Part shown: in pieces, positions 33,955 to 41,931 of the stretch | Position numbering within the stretch: position 1 is the first letter of the stretch | How the letters are laid out: each line of letters opens with the position of its first letter | NCBI GenBank assembly: GCA_017465505.1 | Contig: JAFTWB010000004.1 | Location: 20,121-84,120, forward strand | Reading direction: 5' to 3' | Length of the DNA: 64,000 nt | From: Clostridia bacterium | Lineage (GTDB): Bacteria; Bacillota; Clostridia; Oscillospirales; Acutalibacteraceae | Notes under the pieces: generated by a model | Seen by the model: the letters and a program-made list of their open reading frames with translations, nothing else | Database searches by the model: none | What the model was told of the DNA's origin: nothing | Translations under genes and position numbers: made by a program

Positions 33955-34176
33955 TTACTTAGGCATTACACCCATAATCTTGTTGAGGACAAAGTAAAGT
34001 CCCTGATCAAGACCATAGATGAGAGCACCCATAACAAGAACAACTGCAAGAACAATGAGAAAGTTTTTGGTAGTCTGAGAAAGTGTGGGCCAGGTGATCT
34101 TTTTGAGCTCGCCTACGCACTCACGAAAATACTTGGCGATTTTCTGGAAGAAATTCTTCTTTTTCTTTTCTGCCAT
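33955..34176 (-). CDS. secE: Preprotein translocase subunit SecE
   Basis: The 73-residue protein has a Lys-rich cytoplasmic N-terminus, the conserved amphipathic helix YFRECVGELKKITWPTLSQT and a single membrane helix (NFLIVLAVVLVMGALIYGLD). This is the short Gram-positive form. With SecY and SecG it forms the protein export channel. GGAGGAT lies before the ATG. It sits between rpmG and nusG as usual. Confidence 0.96.
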   Translation of the reverse strand: MAEKKKKNFFQKIAKYFRECVGELKKITWPTLSQTTKNFLIVLAVVLVMGALIYGLDQGLYFVLNKIMGVMPK

Positions 34177-34193
34177 TTCAGTATCCTCCGTGA

Positions 34194-34343
34194 TTACTTA
34201 GTTTCCTTATGAACAGTGTGCTTTCTGCAGAAGCGGCAGTACTTGTTCATTTCGAGTCTGTCAGGATCATTCTTTTTGTTCTTCATTGTGTTGTAGTTAC
34301 GCTGTTTGCACTCTGTGCAAGCAAGAACAATTTTTACTCTCAT
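34194..34343 (-). CDS. rpmG: Ribosomal protein bL33
   Basis: This 49-residue protein starts [17 protein letters not shown] and continues [20 protein letters not shown] with C-terminal HTVHKETK. Both CxxC pairs (CTEC, CRFC) are present, so this is the zinc-binding, C+ form of bL33. It heads the rpmG-secE-nusG-rplK-rplA string. GGAGGTGCC precedes the ATG. Confidence 0.96.
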   Translation of the reverse strand: MRVKIVLACTECKQRNYNTMKNKKNDPDRLEMNKYCRFCRKHTVHKETK

Positions 34344-34554
34344 TTAACGGCACCTCCCGTAGTTTTTCGGAATAATCCGGCCTCCCTCAAAAAAAGGCAC
34401 AAAAAAATAAGCCCCCTTATGAGGTAAAGACATTGTACCACATAAAAGTCAAGCAGTCAACACCTTTTTTTACAAAAATGTCATTTTTTCACTTTATGTG
34501 ACAAAATGCCTCTTTTACCTTGAAGGAAGCTTACATTTTGCATAAATAATATCA

Positions 34555-34582
34555 GTAGGGGCGATTCGTGAATCGCCCCTAC
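34555..34582. repeat. Perfect 13-bp palindromic repeat
   Basis: GTAGGGGCGATTC and GAATCGCCCCTAC pair perfectly around GT in the 287-bp gap between rpmG and glyS. It has no T tract, so it is unlike a terminator. Similar GTAGGGGCGATTC palindromes are familiar to me as dispersed intergenic repeats in other Firmicutes, but I could not check. The rest of the gap is AT-rich; rpmG promoter elements are expected there, but I see no clear pair. Confidence 0.6.
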
Positions 34583-34589
34583 AATGCAC

Positions 34590-34619
34590 ATACCCTCCCT
34601 TAAGCATAAGAGAGGGTAT
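34590..34619 (-). terminator. Probable terminator after glyS
   Basis: ATACCCTC and GAGGGTAT pair across a 14-nt loop, 12 nt after the glyS stop on the minus strand. The T tract is weak, so the termination role is uncertain. Confidence 0.5.
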
Positions 34620-34630
34620 ATAAATGTTAA

Positions 34631-36007
34631 TTAAAACTGAAGCTTATCATTGATATAAGCTACAAGCTCAGAGATAGGCATTCTAACCTGCTCCATTGTG
34701 TCACGGTCACGAACGGTCACGCAATTGTCCTCTAAAGAATCGAAGTCAAAGCAGATTGAGAAAGGAGTACCGATTTCGTCCTGACGGCGGTAACGCTTAC
34801 CGATAGAGCCTGCGTCGTCAAAATCAACCATAAAGTGCTTGGAAAGCTCATCGGCAACCTTCTCTGCCTCAGGAGAAAGCTTCTTGGAAAGAGGAAGAAC
34901 TGCTGCCTTGAAGGGAGCAAGTGCGGGATGGAAACGCATAACAACTCTTGTATCCTTTTCATCCACAACTTCCTCGTCATAGCCCTCTGTTACAACTGTA
35001 AGGAAGAGTCTTTCAACACCGAGAGAAGGCTCGATAACATAAGGAATGTAACGGGAGTTATCTGTGGGGTCGAAATACTCAAGGGACTTACCGCTTGTGT
35101 TCTGGTGCTGAGTAAGGTCGTAGTCTGTTCTGTCAGCAACACCCCAGAGCTCACCCCAACCGAAGGGGAAGAGATACTCAAAGTCTGTTGTTGCCTTGGA
35201 GTAGAAGCAAAGCTCCTCGGGAGAGTGATCTCTCAATCTTAAGTTTTCCTCTTTGATACCCAAGCAGTAGAGGAAGTCACGGCAGAAGCCTCTCCAATAC
35301 TCGAACCACTCAAGGTCTGTACCGGGCTTGCAGAAGAACTCAAGCTCCATCTGCTCAAACTCACGAACACGGAAAATAAAGTTACCGGGTGTAATCTCGT
35401 TACGGAAGGACTTACCAATCTGAGCTACACCGAAGGGAACCTTCTTGCGGCTTGTACGCTGAATGTTAGCGAAGTTTACGAAAATACCCTGAGCAGTTTC
35501 GGGACGGAGGTAAATCTCGCTCTTGCTGTCCTCTGTAACGCCCTGGAAAGTTTTGAACATAAGGTTAAACTGGCGGATATCGGTGAAGTTGGACTTACCG
35601 CAGTTAGGACAGGGCACATTGTGCTCCTTGATGTAATCTGCCATCTGGTTGTTGTCCCAACCTGTAACGTTTGTACCGTCGAAATCTTCAATAAGGTTAT
35701 CTGCTCTGTGACGTGTCTTACACTCCTTACAGTCCATAAGGGGGTCAGAGAAGCCGCCAAGGTGACCTGAAGCAACCCAGGTCTGGGGATTCATAAGAAT
35801 TGCGGAGTCAAGGCCAACGTTATATTTGTTCTCCTGAACAAACTTCTTAAGCCAGGCCTTTTTGATGTTGTTCTTAAGCTCTGCACCCAGAGGGCCGTAG
35901 TCCCAGGTGTTTGCAAGACCGCCGTAAATTTCAGAACCGGGGTAAACAAAGCCTCTGCCCTTACAAAGAGCAACGATTTTTTCCATAGATTTTTCTGTGT
36001 TTTTCAT
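34631..36007 (-). CDS. glyS: Glycyl-tRNA synthetase (alpha2 class II type)
   Basis: The 458-residue protein is the eukaryote/archaea-type GlyRS. Its class II motifs are visible: motif 2 includes [21 protein letters not shown], and motif 3 is [12 protein letters not shown]. An internal zinc-type region has CKECKTRH and CPNCGK. A C-terminal anticodon-binding domain starts at about residue 365. It charges tRNA-Gly. This type replaces the alpha2beta2 enzyme in many Firmicutes. It stands alone, with AGGAGAAC before the ATG. No T-box leader was seen upstream. Confidence 0.97.
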   Translation of the reverse strand: MKNTEKSMEKIVALCKGRGFVYPGSEIYGGLANTWDYGPLGAELKNNIKKAWLKKFVQENKYNVGLDSAILMNPQTWVASGHLGGFSDPLMDCKECKTRHRADNLIEDFDGTNVTGWDNNQMADYIKEHNVPCPNCGKSNFTDIRQFNLMFKTFQGVTEDSKSEIYLRPETAQGIFVNFANIQRTSRKKVPFGVAQIGKSFRNEITPGNFIFRVREFEQMELEFFCKPGTDLEWFEYWRGFCRDFLYCLGIKEENLRLRDHSPEELCFYSKATTDFEYLFPFGWGELWGVADRTDYDLTQHQNTSGKSLEYFDPTDNSRYIPYVIEPSLGVERLFLTVVTEGYDEEVVDEKDTRVVMRFHPALAPFKAAVLPLSKKLSPEAEKVADELSKHFMVDFDDAGSIGKRYRRQDEIGTPFSICFDFDSLEDNCVTVRDRDTMEQVRMPISELVAYINDKLQF

Positions 36008-36101
36008 AGATGTTCTCCTTATACCTATAATTATACACTATACTCTGTTATTGTAATTCAAATGGAGATTATTGTCAATATTAAGGTTGAATGTCTTTTC
36101 G

Positions 36102-36130
36102 TTGACTATGGGGTTAATTTGTGGTAAAAT
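36102..36130 (+). promoter_or_regulatory. Sigma-A-type promoter for pyrR
   Basis: TTGACT and TAAAAT are separated by 17 bp, about 41 bp upstream of the pyrR ATG. Confidence 0.6.
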
Positions 36131-36171
36131 ATATACAATATATAGAAGTAATTTTGCTTTACGGTGATATT

Positions 36172-36705
36172 ATGAAATTCAAGGCTAAAATTTTAGATAC
36201 AGCGGACATCAGCCGAATACTCACAAGAATGGCTCATCAGATTGTGGAGAAAAACGGCGGAATCGAAAACGTTGTCCTTATGGGTATACGTACCCGAGGT
36301 GTGCCTCTTGCCCAGAGGCTAAGCGAGATTATCCAGCGTATTGAGGGCAAACGTCCTCTTGTGGGTGCTCTGGACATTACTTTACACAGGGACGACAGGC
36401 AGGGCTCGGATTTTCCCGTTGTAAGCGACACAAAGGTTGACTTTGATGTTGAAGGCAAGACCGTTGTGCTGGTGGACGATGTTATTTTCACCGCTCGTAC
36501 TGCCCGAGCCGCTCTTGACGCAGTTATGAGTCTTGGAAGAGCTTCGAGGATTCAGCTTGCGGCTTTTATTGACAGAGGTCACTCTGAGCTTCCCATCCGT
36601 GCAAATTTTGTGGGTAAAAACATACCCACTTCTCTGGAAGAGGTTATCGCCGTACATCTTGAAGAAATTGACGGAGAGGATTCGGTTTCTATCTACTCTA
36701 AATAA
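36172..36705 (+). CDS. pyrR: PyrR pyrimidine regulator / uracil phosphoribosyltransferase
   Basis: The 177-residue protein has the PyrR pattern: ILTRMAHQIVEKNGG, LMGIRTRGVPLAQRL, RDDRQ and the PRPP loop VVLVDDVIFTARTARAAL. It binds pyr mRNA leaders when UMP is abundant to promote termination, and has weak uracil phosphoribosyltransferase activity. The ATG at 36172 is preferred because upstream codons are non-conserved. No pyr biosynthetic gene or PyrR-type leader is adjacent, so it would act in trans. The TPP riboswitch promoter follows 3 nt after its stop. Confidence 0.93.
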   Translation: MKFKAKILDTADISRILTRMAHQIVEKNGGIENVVLMGIRTRGVPLAQRLSEIIQRIEGKRPLVGALDITLHRDDRQGSDFPVVSDTKVDFDVEGKTVVLVDDVIFTARTARAALDAVMSLGRASRIQLAAFIDRGHSELPIRANFVGKNIPTSLEEVIAVHLEEIDGEDSVSIYSK

Positions 36706-36708
36706 ACC

Positions 36709-36737
36709 TTGACAAACCGAAATTTTGGCTTTACAAT
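36709..36737 (+). promoter_or_regulatory. Consensus promoter for the TPP riboswitch-thiT unit
   Basis: A perfect TTGACA and TACAAT are separated by 17 bp. The promoter starts right after the pyrR stop and about 10 bp before the riboswitch. Confidence 0.75.
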
Positions 36738-36747
36738 TAAATAAAAC

Positions 36748-36856
36748 AAAACAGGGGTGCTGACGGCAAGTCGGCTGAGATAGAGAATGTATATGCTTCT
36801 CTGACCCTATAACCTGATACGGATAATGCCGGCGTAGGAAGTAGATTCACTGTTTT
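36748..36856 (+). promoter_or_regulatory. TPP riboswitch (THI box)
   Basis: The conserved thi-box blocks are present: GGGGTGC, GGCTGAGA, then ACCCTATAACCTGAT and CGGATAATGCCGGCGTAGGAA. The outer stem P1 pairs AAAACAG with CTGTTTT. Binding of thiamine pyrophosphate should favour the terminator that follows and so shut off thiT. Confidence 0.96.
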
Positions 36857-36860
36857 TACC

Positions 36861-36892
36861 AGCACTGCGTAACGGTACGCAGTGCTTTTTTT
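36861..36892 (+). terminator. Riboswitch-controlled intrinsic terminator
   Basis: AGCACTGCGTA and TACGCAGTGCT form an 11-bp stem with an ACGG loop followed by T7, immediately after the TPP aptamer and before thiT. This is the expression platform. Confidence 0.9.
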
Positions 36893-36935
36893 ATCTTCTG
36901 TTTTGTTTTAAATATTTTATGAAAAGGTGATTTAT

Positions 36936-37526
36936 TTGAATCAAACAAAGAAAAAACGCATTTTGATGATTACGGAAAGTGCCATTATGCTTGCTCTTGC
37001 AACAGCACTGAGTATGGTTACTTTTTTCCGTCTGCCTGCTGGAGGAAGTGTTACCCCTTTTTCAATGCTTCCTGTGCTGATTATTGCCTACCGATACGGT
37101 ACGAAGTGGGGCTTTCTTGTAGGAGGAGTTTACGGACTGATTCAGATGGTTTTAGGGCTTTCCGCTCTCTCCTACGCTACCAACGCACTTGCTGTAATCT
37201 GCATTATTCTTTTTGATTATATAGTAGCTTTCGGTGTATTGGGCTTTGGCGGACTTTTCAGAAAAGTAAAGCTTCAGCCTTTAGGCTTTACCCTTGGCGT
37301 TATTGTTGCGTGTGTACTCAGATTTTTATGTCACTTCATTACAGGCATTACAGTTTGGGCAGATTATGCCGAGGGTATCTGGCCTGTTATTATTTATTCT
37401 CTCAGCTATAACGGTTCTTATATGCTCCCTGAGCTTGTAATCACCGCCGTTGTTGGTTCTGTACTTATGAGCTTTCTTGACTTTAAAGACGAAAAACTTC
37501 GACCCCTAAGAAAAACAAAAGGATAA
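36936..37526 (+). CDS. thiT: ECF transporter thiamine-specific S component ThiT
   Basis: The protein of about 196 residues has six hydrophobic segments and the ThiT hallmarks of an N-terminal ALATALSMVTFFRLPAGGSV, a Trp/Tyr-rich C-terminal half (ITVWADYAEGIWPVIIYSLS) and YNGSYMLPELVIT. It binds thiamine and docks on a shared EcfAAT module, which is not in this window. The TTG at 36936 is preferred because AAAAGGTGA lies just before it. The TPP riboswitch upstream confirms the thiamine role. Confidence 0.92.
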   Translation: MNQTKKKRILMITESAIMLALATALSMVTFFRLPAGGSVTPFSMLPVLIIAYRYGTKWGFLVGGVYGLIQMVLGLSALSYATNALAVICIILFDYIVAFGVLGFGGLFRKVKLQPLGFTLGVIVACVLRFLCHFITGITVWADYAEGIWPVIIYSLSYNGSYMLPELVITAVVGSVLMSFLDFKDEKLRPLRKTKG

Positions 37527-37531
37527 AAAAT

Positions 37532-37563
37532 GCTCCCTCTGCTAAAAAGCAAAGGGAGCTTTT
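37532..37563. terminator. Intrinsic terminator between thiT and the converging DUF1015 gene
   Basis: GCTCCCTCTGC pairs with GCAAAGGGAGC (one mismatch) around a TAAAAA loop, followed by TTTTC. An A6 run upstream gives a T tract on the minus strand, so it can serve both genes. Confidence 0.8.
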
Positions 37564-37575
37564 CTATTATAAGTA

Positions 37576-38859
37576 TCAGTCCTCAAGCTTGTTCATAACA
37601 AGTCCTGTAATCATCTTGGGATAGAAATAGGTGGATTTCTGAGGCATTTTTTCACCCTGAGAGGCCACATCCCTGATTTCCTTAACCTTGGTGGGATTAA
37701 GCACAAAGGAGCACTGAGCCTTACCCTCATCCACAACCGAGAGAGCTTCCTCAAAGAACTTTGTATAGGTCAGGTTAATCTGAGCCGCCATATTAGCCTT
37801 GTCGATACCGAAGATTTTCTCAAGAATAAGTGTGTGAAGCACTGTTACGTCCAAGCCTCTGGACACTGCACTGAGCTCGGGCAAAAGCTCATCCATAACA
37901 GAAATATCCTTAAGAGTCAGCTTATACCACTCACCTTCGCCAACATAAAAACCGAAAGCCTTTTTGCCCTCTTTATCCTCAGTCTCAAGCTCTGCTTCCA
38001 TATTTTCAGCACTTGTAAAGGCTTCAATATCAAAATATTTTGAGCATTTGCAAAGCACCTCATCGCTGTCAAACTCCTCGAGGTCACGGACAATTCGGTG
38101 GGTTGGGAAAACCACCAGACCGGGGTGCTCCATATCCACAAGATAAATCATCTGGAAGTCCTGAGCGTCGCCTTCTTTTGAAATGCCCTGCTCACGGCAA
38201 TAGTTGCGGTAATTGAGAGCAGTTTCGTAGCGGTGGTGACCGTCGGCGATGTAAATTTTACGCTCTTTAAAATCTGCCACCAGCTTATCTATAACCTCTT
38301 CGTCCTTAACAATCCAGAGGCGGTGAGTTACCCCACCCTTGTCGGTAAACTCAATATCGGGCTTTCCTTGTGACACTTTATCAATAGTATTTAAAGAGGT
38401 GTGCTCTTCGTCCATATAAAGACCGTAAATCTGGCTGAAGTTGCAGTTTGTTGCTTTCATAAGATTCAGGCGGTCTTCCTTTGCTTTGGAAAGAGTGAAC
38501 TCGTGAGGCAGGACAACACACTTTTCGAACTCTTCCACCTTAAGTCTTACAATAATACCCTTAACCGCACCGGATTTGCCGTAAGCGGTGAACTCTTCCT
38601 CATAAACATATATAGCAGGTGCGTCCTCGCGGATTAAAACGCCCTTATCTTCCCAGTCTTTAAGAATGGAAGCAGCATCTTCGTAAGGATTCTCGCCCTT
38701 GGGAAGCTCCAGACGGATGATGTTGTTTTCGTTTTCAGCAATAAAGCCAAGACGCTCTTCTTCGCTGATGATATCGTAAGGAGGACAGCAAAGCTTTTCT
38801 ATCTCTCCTGCCTTCTTGGTGTCAAAACGCATACCCTTAAACGCCATAATATCTGCCAT
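37576..38859 (-). CDS. DUF1015 family protein
   Basis: The 427-residue protein begins MADIMAFKGMRFDTKKAGEI and has the family blocks CPPYDIIS and NIIRLELPKGE. KDWEDKGVLIREDAPAIYVY, IADGHHRYETALNYRN and FPTHRIVRDL follow. The conserved GHHRYE may be catalytic, but the family is uncharacterised as far as I know. It is found widely in Clostridia, sometimes near D-3-phosphoglycerate dehydrogenase, which is not seen here. I chose the ATG at 38859 because TTGGAGGT precedes it. It has no operon partner. Confidence 0.85.
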   Translation of the reverse strand: MADIMAFKGMRFDTKKAGEIEKLCCPPYDIISEEERLGFIAENENNIIRLELPKGENPYEDAASILKDWEDKGVLIREDAPAIYVYEEEFTAYGKSGAVKGIIVRLKVEEFEKCVVLPHEFTLSKAKEDRLNLMKATNCNFSQIYGLYMDEEHTSLNTIDKVSQGKPDIEFTDKGGVTHRLWIVKDEEVIDKLVADFKERKIYIADGHHRYETALNYRNYCREQGISKEGDAQDFQMIYLVDMEHPGLVVFPTHRIVRDLEEFDSDEVLCKCSKYFDIEAFTSAENMEAELETEDKEGKKAFGFYVGEGEWYKLTLKDISVMDELLPELSAVSRGLDVTVLHTLILEKIFGIDKANMAAQINLTYTKFFEEALSVVDEGKAQCSFVLNPTKVKEIRDVASQGEKMPQKSTYFYPKMITGLVMNKLED

Positions 38860-38994
38860 AAGCAAACCTCCAAAATAAATATATATTAAGTGTAACATAA
38901 AATACCTATGCAGACAAGAGAATTATTTGTTAAATACAGATTAAAATTCCTCTCACCCTCTCAGGGTTCGAGGCCCTGTATTTATCTTAAAATT

Positions 38995-39024
38995 AAAAAG
39001 CACCCTCTGACGAGGATGCTTTTT
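38995..39024 (-). terminator. Terminator downstream of tRNA-Met
   Basis: On the minus strand AAAAAGCA pairs with TGCTTTTT and GAGG with CCTC around GTCA, directly after the tRNA 3' end, giving a T5 tail. It fits termination of the tRNA transcript. Confidence 0.7.
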
Positions 39025-39030
39025 ATTTTC

Positions 39031-39107
39031 TGGTGGGCCAACAGGGACTCGAACCCCGGACCAACCGGTTATGAGCCGGTTGCTCTAACCAACTGAGCTA
39101 TTGGCCC
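39031..39107 (-). tRNA. tRNA-Met (CAT anticodon)
   Basis: The minus strand folds as a full 77-nt cloverleaf. The acceptor GGGCCAA pairs with TTGGCCC, the D arm is AGCTCAGTTGGTTAGAGC, the anticodon stem ACCGG/CCGGT encloses CTCATAA, and the T arm contains GGTTCGAGTCC. The CCA end is encoded. CAT could be elongator Met or, if modified with lysidine, Ile2; the sequence does not settle this. It does not have the unpaired position 1 of initiator tRNA. Confidence 0.93.
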
Positions 39108-39247
39108 TTATTAAAGACAAAAGTAATTATATCAATGTAAGCGGCGTTTGTCAACAAATTTTCATAATCAATCTGAAATTTACTTTCAAAATTAAATTAA
39201 ATAAAAATAACTTTCTTCCTTTTCTTTATCCTTATCCCCAAAAATGC

Positions 39248-39276
39248 TTGACAGGTCAACAAGATTGTATTATGGT
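39248..39276 (+). promoter_or_regulatory. Promoter for the ABC transporter operon, with shared TTAGTAC motif
   Basis: A perfect TTGACA and TATGGT are separated by 17 bp. The sequence from the spacer end through GTGTTAGTACAGTTAAC is very like the region around the promoter at 43286, suggesting the same regulator. Confidence 0.55.
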
Positions 39277-39306
39277 GTTAGTACAGTTAACGGAAGAAGG
39301 TATATT

Positions 39307-40011
39307 ATGAAACTGAAAATTGAGAATTTATCAAAGAGCTTCAACAAAAAAGAAGTTCTCAAAAACGTAAGCTTTACCTTTGAAAGCGGAAAGATTTACG
39401 GACTACTGGGTCGAAACGGTGCCGGTAAAACCACACTTTTCAACTGTCTTAACAAGGATATGCGTTTTGACACAGGCTCTGTTTACATAGAGGAAAGCTC
39501 ATCCTCACGTCCTGTGGCGGCTGACGATATCGGCTATGTGCTTTCAACTCCTACCGTGCCCGAGTTTCTTACAGGCAGGGAGTTTCTTAAGTTTTTCCTT
39601 GATATTCATCAGAAAAAGCTTAAGGACGTAAAGTCTACCGACGAGTATTTTGATTTTATGAGCATTATGCCCGAGGACAGAGATAAGCTCCTCAAGGATT
39701 ACTCTCACGGTATGAAAAACAAAATGCAAATGCTTATAAACATCATCGCCGAGCCTGACATTCTCCTTCTGGACGAGCCTCTTACCTCTCTGGACGTTGT
39801 TGTTGCCGAGGAAATGAAAGAGCTTCTCAGAAATATCAAGGACGGAAGAATCATCATCTTCTCCACTCATATTATGGATTTGGCTCTTGATTTGTGCGAT
39901 GAAATCGTGCTTCTTCACAATGGTGAGCTTGAGCTTGTGGACAAAGAAAACCTTGGCAGTGTGGAATTTAAGGAAAAAATCATTGCCGCTCTGAGGGAGG
40001 ATTATCAATGA
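39307..40011 (+). CDS. ABC transporter ATP-binding protein
   Basis: The 234-residue ATPase has Walker A GLLGRNGAGKTT (about residue 36), the signature DYSHGMKNKMQML (an SHGMK variant of LSGGQ), Walker B ILLLDEPLTSLD and the H-loop STHIMD. This is the pattern of small drug- or peptide-type exporters of the CcmA/YtrB type. I chose the ATG at 39307, the first with conserved sequence after it. It overlaps the permease gene by 4 nt. The substrate is unknown. Confidence 0.9.
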   Translation: MKLKIENLSKSFNKKEVLKNVSFTFESGKIYGLLGRNGAGKTTLFNCLNKDMRFDTGSVYIEESSSSRPVAADDIGYVLSTPTVPEFLTGREFLKFFLDIHQKKLKDVKSTDEYFDFMSIMPEDRDKLLKDYSHGMKNKMQMLINIIAEPDILLLDEPLTSLDVVVAEEMKELLRNIKDGRIIIFSTHIMDLALDLCDEIVLLHNGELELVDKENLGSVEFKEKIIAALREDYQ

Positions 40012-41591
40012 GAAACGCCTTCAGAATCTCATTTTCTCTGAAAAACACCTACAGAGTCAACTCAATCCTTTACGCCATAAAGCAGCTACCTATCCTCAAA
40101 AAAGTTCTGCCTGACAGAATTTACGGTATGATAGGCTTTAAAATTGTGGGCCAGATTCTTTCCTGGATGTGGGAAGTGTTCTCTTCCATTTTCTTAAAAG
40201 CACTTTACTTTGGTGCTCTGACAGCCACAACTTTTGCTCTGGTTACAGTGGTAGATAACATAAGCTTGTTTGGCGAAATATTTATGCACCTGTTTTTATT
40301 CGGTACTTTAATAGGCACTATGAGCAACACCTATATGCTCTCAACCCACCGAAGCAAGCACTACGCAGTTATGCTTCTGAATATGAACGCCAAAAAGTAC
40401 AACATTTCAAACTATATTTTTGAGCTTTCAAAGCTTACTCTCTGCTATGCAGTGGGATTTCTGATTCTGCATTTTACCGCAGGTGTGCCTTGGTGGCTTT
40501 GCATACTTTCTGTTATTTTCCCTGTGTTTATAAAAAGTGCAGTGGTGGGATATCTTTTCTCTGCCTTTGAAAAGGGCAAGGATGTAGATAACTCTAATCC
40601 TTTCGGAAAGCTCACCTTCCCTCTGGTTATTCTTTGCGTGATTTTAGGCGTATTATTGCCCGGACTCAGCTTACCTGTCCCCTATATTGGTGTTGGCGTT
40701 ATTATGGCAGCAGGCGTTGTGCTTGGTATCTGCGGTATTGTGAAAATCTGCAAATTTAACAAACACAGAGAAATCAGCCGCTATACTCTTTTAAAGGCAG
40801 AGGCTGTAAGAGCTGACTCCAAGCAGACAGTTGTGAAAAACACTGCAAAGGTTATCAGCGCAGATACAAGTATTCAGAGCAGCAAGAAGGGCTTTGAATA
40901 CCTCAACGAGCTTTTTATCAAGCGTCACAAAAAGATTTTGTGGAAGCCTGTGCTTATTATCACTGCAGTTGCTTTTGCTATATTTGTTATAGCAAACATC
41001 GCTTCTGCCTTCAACACGGAGACGGCTGAAATGTTCAACTCAGCACTTATGAACTCTCTGCCCTATTTTCTCTTTGTTATGTACGCCATCAACAGAGGTA
41101 TGAGCTACTCTCAGGCACTTTTCATCAACTGCGACCACAGTCTGCTCACCTATTCTTTCTACAAGAAGCCTAAGAATATCCTTAAGCTTTTCACACTCCG
41201 CTTAAAAGAAATTGTTATTATGAACCTTCTCCCTGCCTTTATTATCGGCGTGGGTATGGCGGCGCTTCTTTATGTATCGGGCGGCACAGATACACCTGTT
41301 AACTATCTGCTCCTGCTCCTTACACCTATGGCTATGAGCATATTCTTCTCGGTGCACAATCTTACAATTTACTACCTCTTACAGCCTTATAATTCCAACA
41401 CAGAGGTAAAAAGCGGCACTTATTCTCTGATTATGGGTCTTACCTATGCAGTCTGCTATATTTTTATGAATATAGAAATCCCTACTTTGTATTTCGGTAT
41501 AGCGGTACTGGGCTTCTCCATTATTTACTGCTTAATCGCTTGCTTACTTGTATACAAAAAGGCTCCCGACACTTTCAGAATAAGAGCCTAA
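40008..41591 (+). CDS. ABC transporter permease, unknown substrate
   Basis: The 527-residue membrane protein has about 12 hydrophobic segments in two halves joined by a charged stretch at about residues 245-300 (SKQTVVKNTAKVISADTS). It overlaps the ATPase by ATGA, so the two form one transporter. I recognise only a general ABC-2-like permease, which would pump something outwards. No regulator gene is adjacent. The region right after its stop begins with a structured repeat. Confidence 0.75.
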   Translation: MRNAFRISFSLKNTYRVNSILYAIKQLPILKKVLPDRIYGMIGFKIVGQILSWMWEVFSSIFLKALYFGALTATTFALVTVVDNISLFGEIFMHLFLFGTLIGTMSNTYMLSTHRSKHYAVMLLNMNAKKYNISNYIFELSKLTLCYAVGFLILHFTAGVPWWLCILSVIFPVFIKSAVVGYLFSAFEKGKDVDNSNPFGKLTFPLVILCVILGVLLPGLSLPVPYIGVGVIMAAGVVLGICGIVKICKFNKHREISRYTLLKAEAVRADSKQTVVKNTAKVISADTSIQSSKKGFEYLNELFIKRHKKILWKPVLIITAVAFAIFVIANIASAFNTETAEMFNSALMNSLPYFLFVMYAINRGMSYSQALFINCDHSLLTYSFYKKPKNILKLFTLRLKEIVIMNLLPAFIIGVGMAALLYVSGGTDTPVNYLLLLLTPMAMSIFFSVHNLTIYYLLQPYNSNTEVKSGTYSLIMGLTYAVCYIFMNIEIPTLYFGIAVLGFSIIYCLIACLLVYKKAPDTFRIRA

Positions 41592-41600
41592 CCGTTAGCC

Positions 41601-41673
41601 AGTCGTTAGCCACGACTGGGCAACTCCACCTTTGGAAAGGTTTGATGTAACTTTAACCAGTCATCAACGGTGG
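41601..41673 (+). repeat. Structured repeat, copy 1
   Basis: A hairpin AGTCGT-TAGCC-ACGACT is followed by a 56-nt core starting GGGCAACTCC and ending AACGGTGG. CCACC near the start can pair with GGTGG at the end, and TTGATG with CATCAA inside. The same layout occurs in copies 2 and 3; against copy 3, 41 of 56 core positions match. Confidence 0.75.
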
Positions 41674-41689
41674 GGTTAAACGCAAAAAC

Positions 41690-41766
41690 TGTCCGTAAGG
41701 ACAATACCACTGCGTAGCAATACCACTGGCAAAAGCCAATACCACTCGCCGCAGGCGAATATCACT
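41690..41766 (+). repeat. Hairpin array B1 with linker AATACCAC
   Basis: After TGTCC-GTAA-GGACA, the linker AATACCACT occurs at 41703, 41719 and 41738, and AATATCACT at 41758. Between them are perfect hairpins TGC/GCA, TGGC/GCCA and TCGCC/GGCGA with loops of 3-4 nt. Each linker's final T and first A are the outermost pair of the neighbouring hairpins. The layout is the same as array A. Confidence 0.8.
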
Positions 41767-41817
41767 ATCCCTAGCCACGGCAGGTCGCTTCGCTCCGATT
41801 ATTAAAAAAATAGGATT

Positions 41818-41927
41818 GCAGGCAAAGCCTGCCACGCTAACGTTTGCAAAGCAAACATTTCGCACTGCTTGCAGTATATCGCATTTGCGTGAGCAAATAT
41901 ATCGAATTGACGAAGTCAATATATCGC
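41818..41927 (+). repeat. Hairpin array B2 with linker ATATCGC
   Basis: Perfect hairpins GCAGGC/GCCTGC, GTTTGC/GCAAAC, ACTGC/GCAGT, ATTTGC/GCAAAT and ATTGAC/GTCAAT run in series. ATTTCGC, ATATCGC, ATATCGA and ATATCGC (41857, 41876, 41899, 41921) separate the last ones. The build is the same as A and B1 but with a different linker. No gene overlaps it. Confidence 0.78.
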
Positions 41928-41931
41928 CTTA

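Noticed and set aside
36721-36856. PyrR-binding leader after pyrR
   Set aside because: The conserved blocks are those of a TPP riboswitch, not a pyr attenuator.
41653-41919. Minus-strand open frame across the hairpin arrays
   Set aside because: No ribosome site; the frame simply crosses palindromic repeats.
41690-41927. Hairpin arrays as a CRISPR array
   Set aside because: Linkers are only 7-9 nt, the variable parts are self-complementary hairpins rather than spacers, and no cas gene is present.
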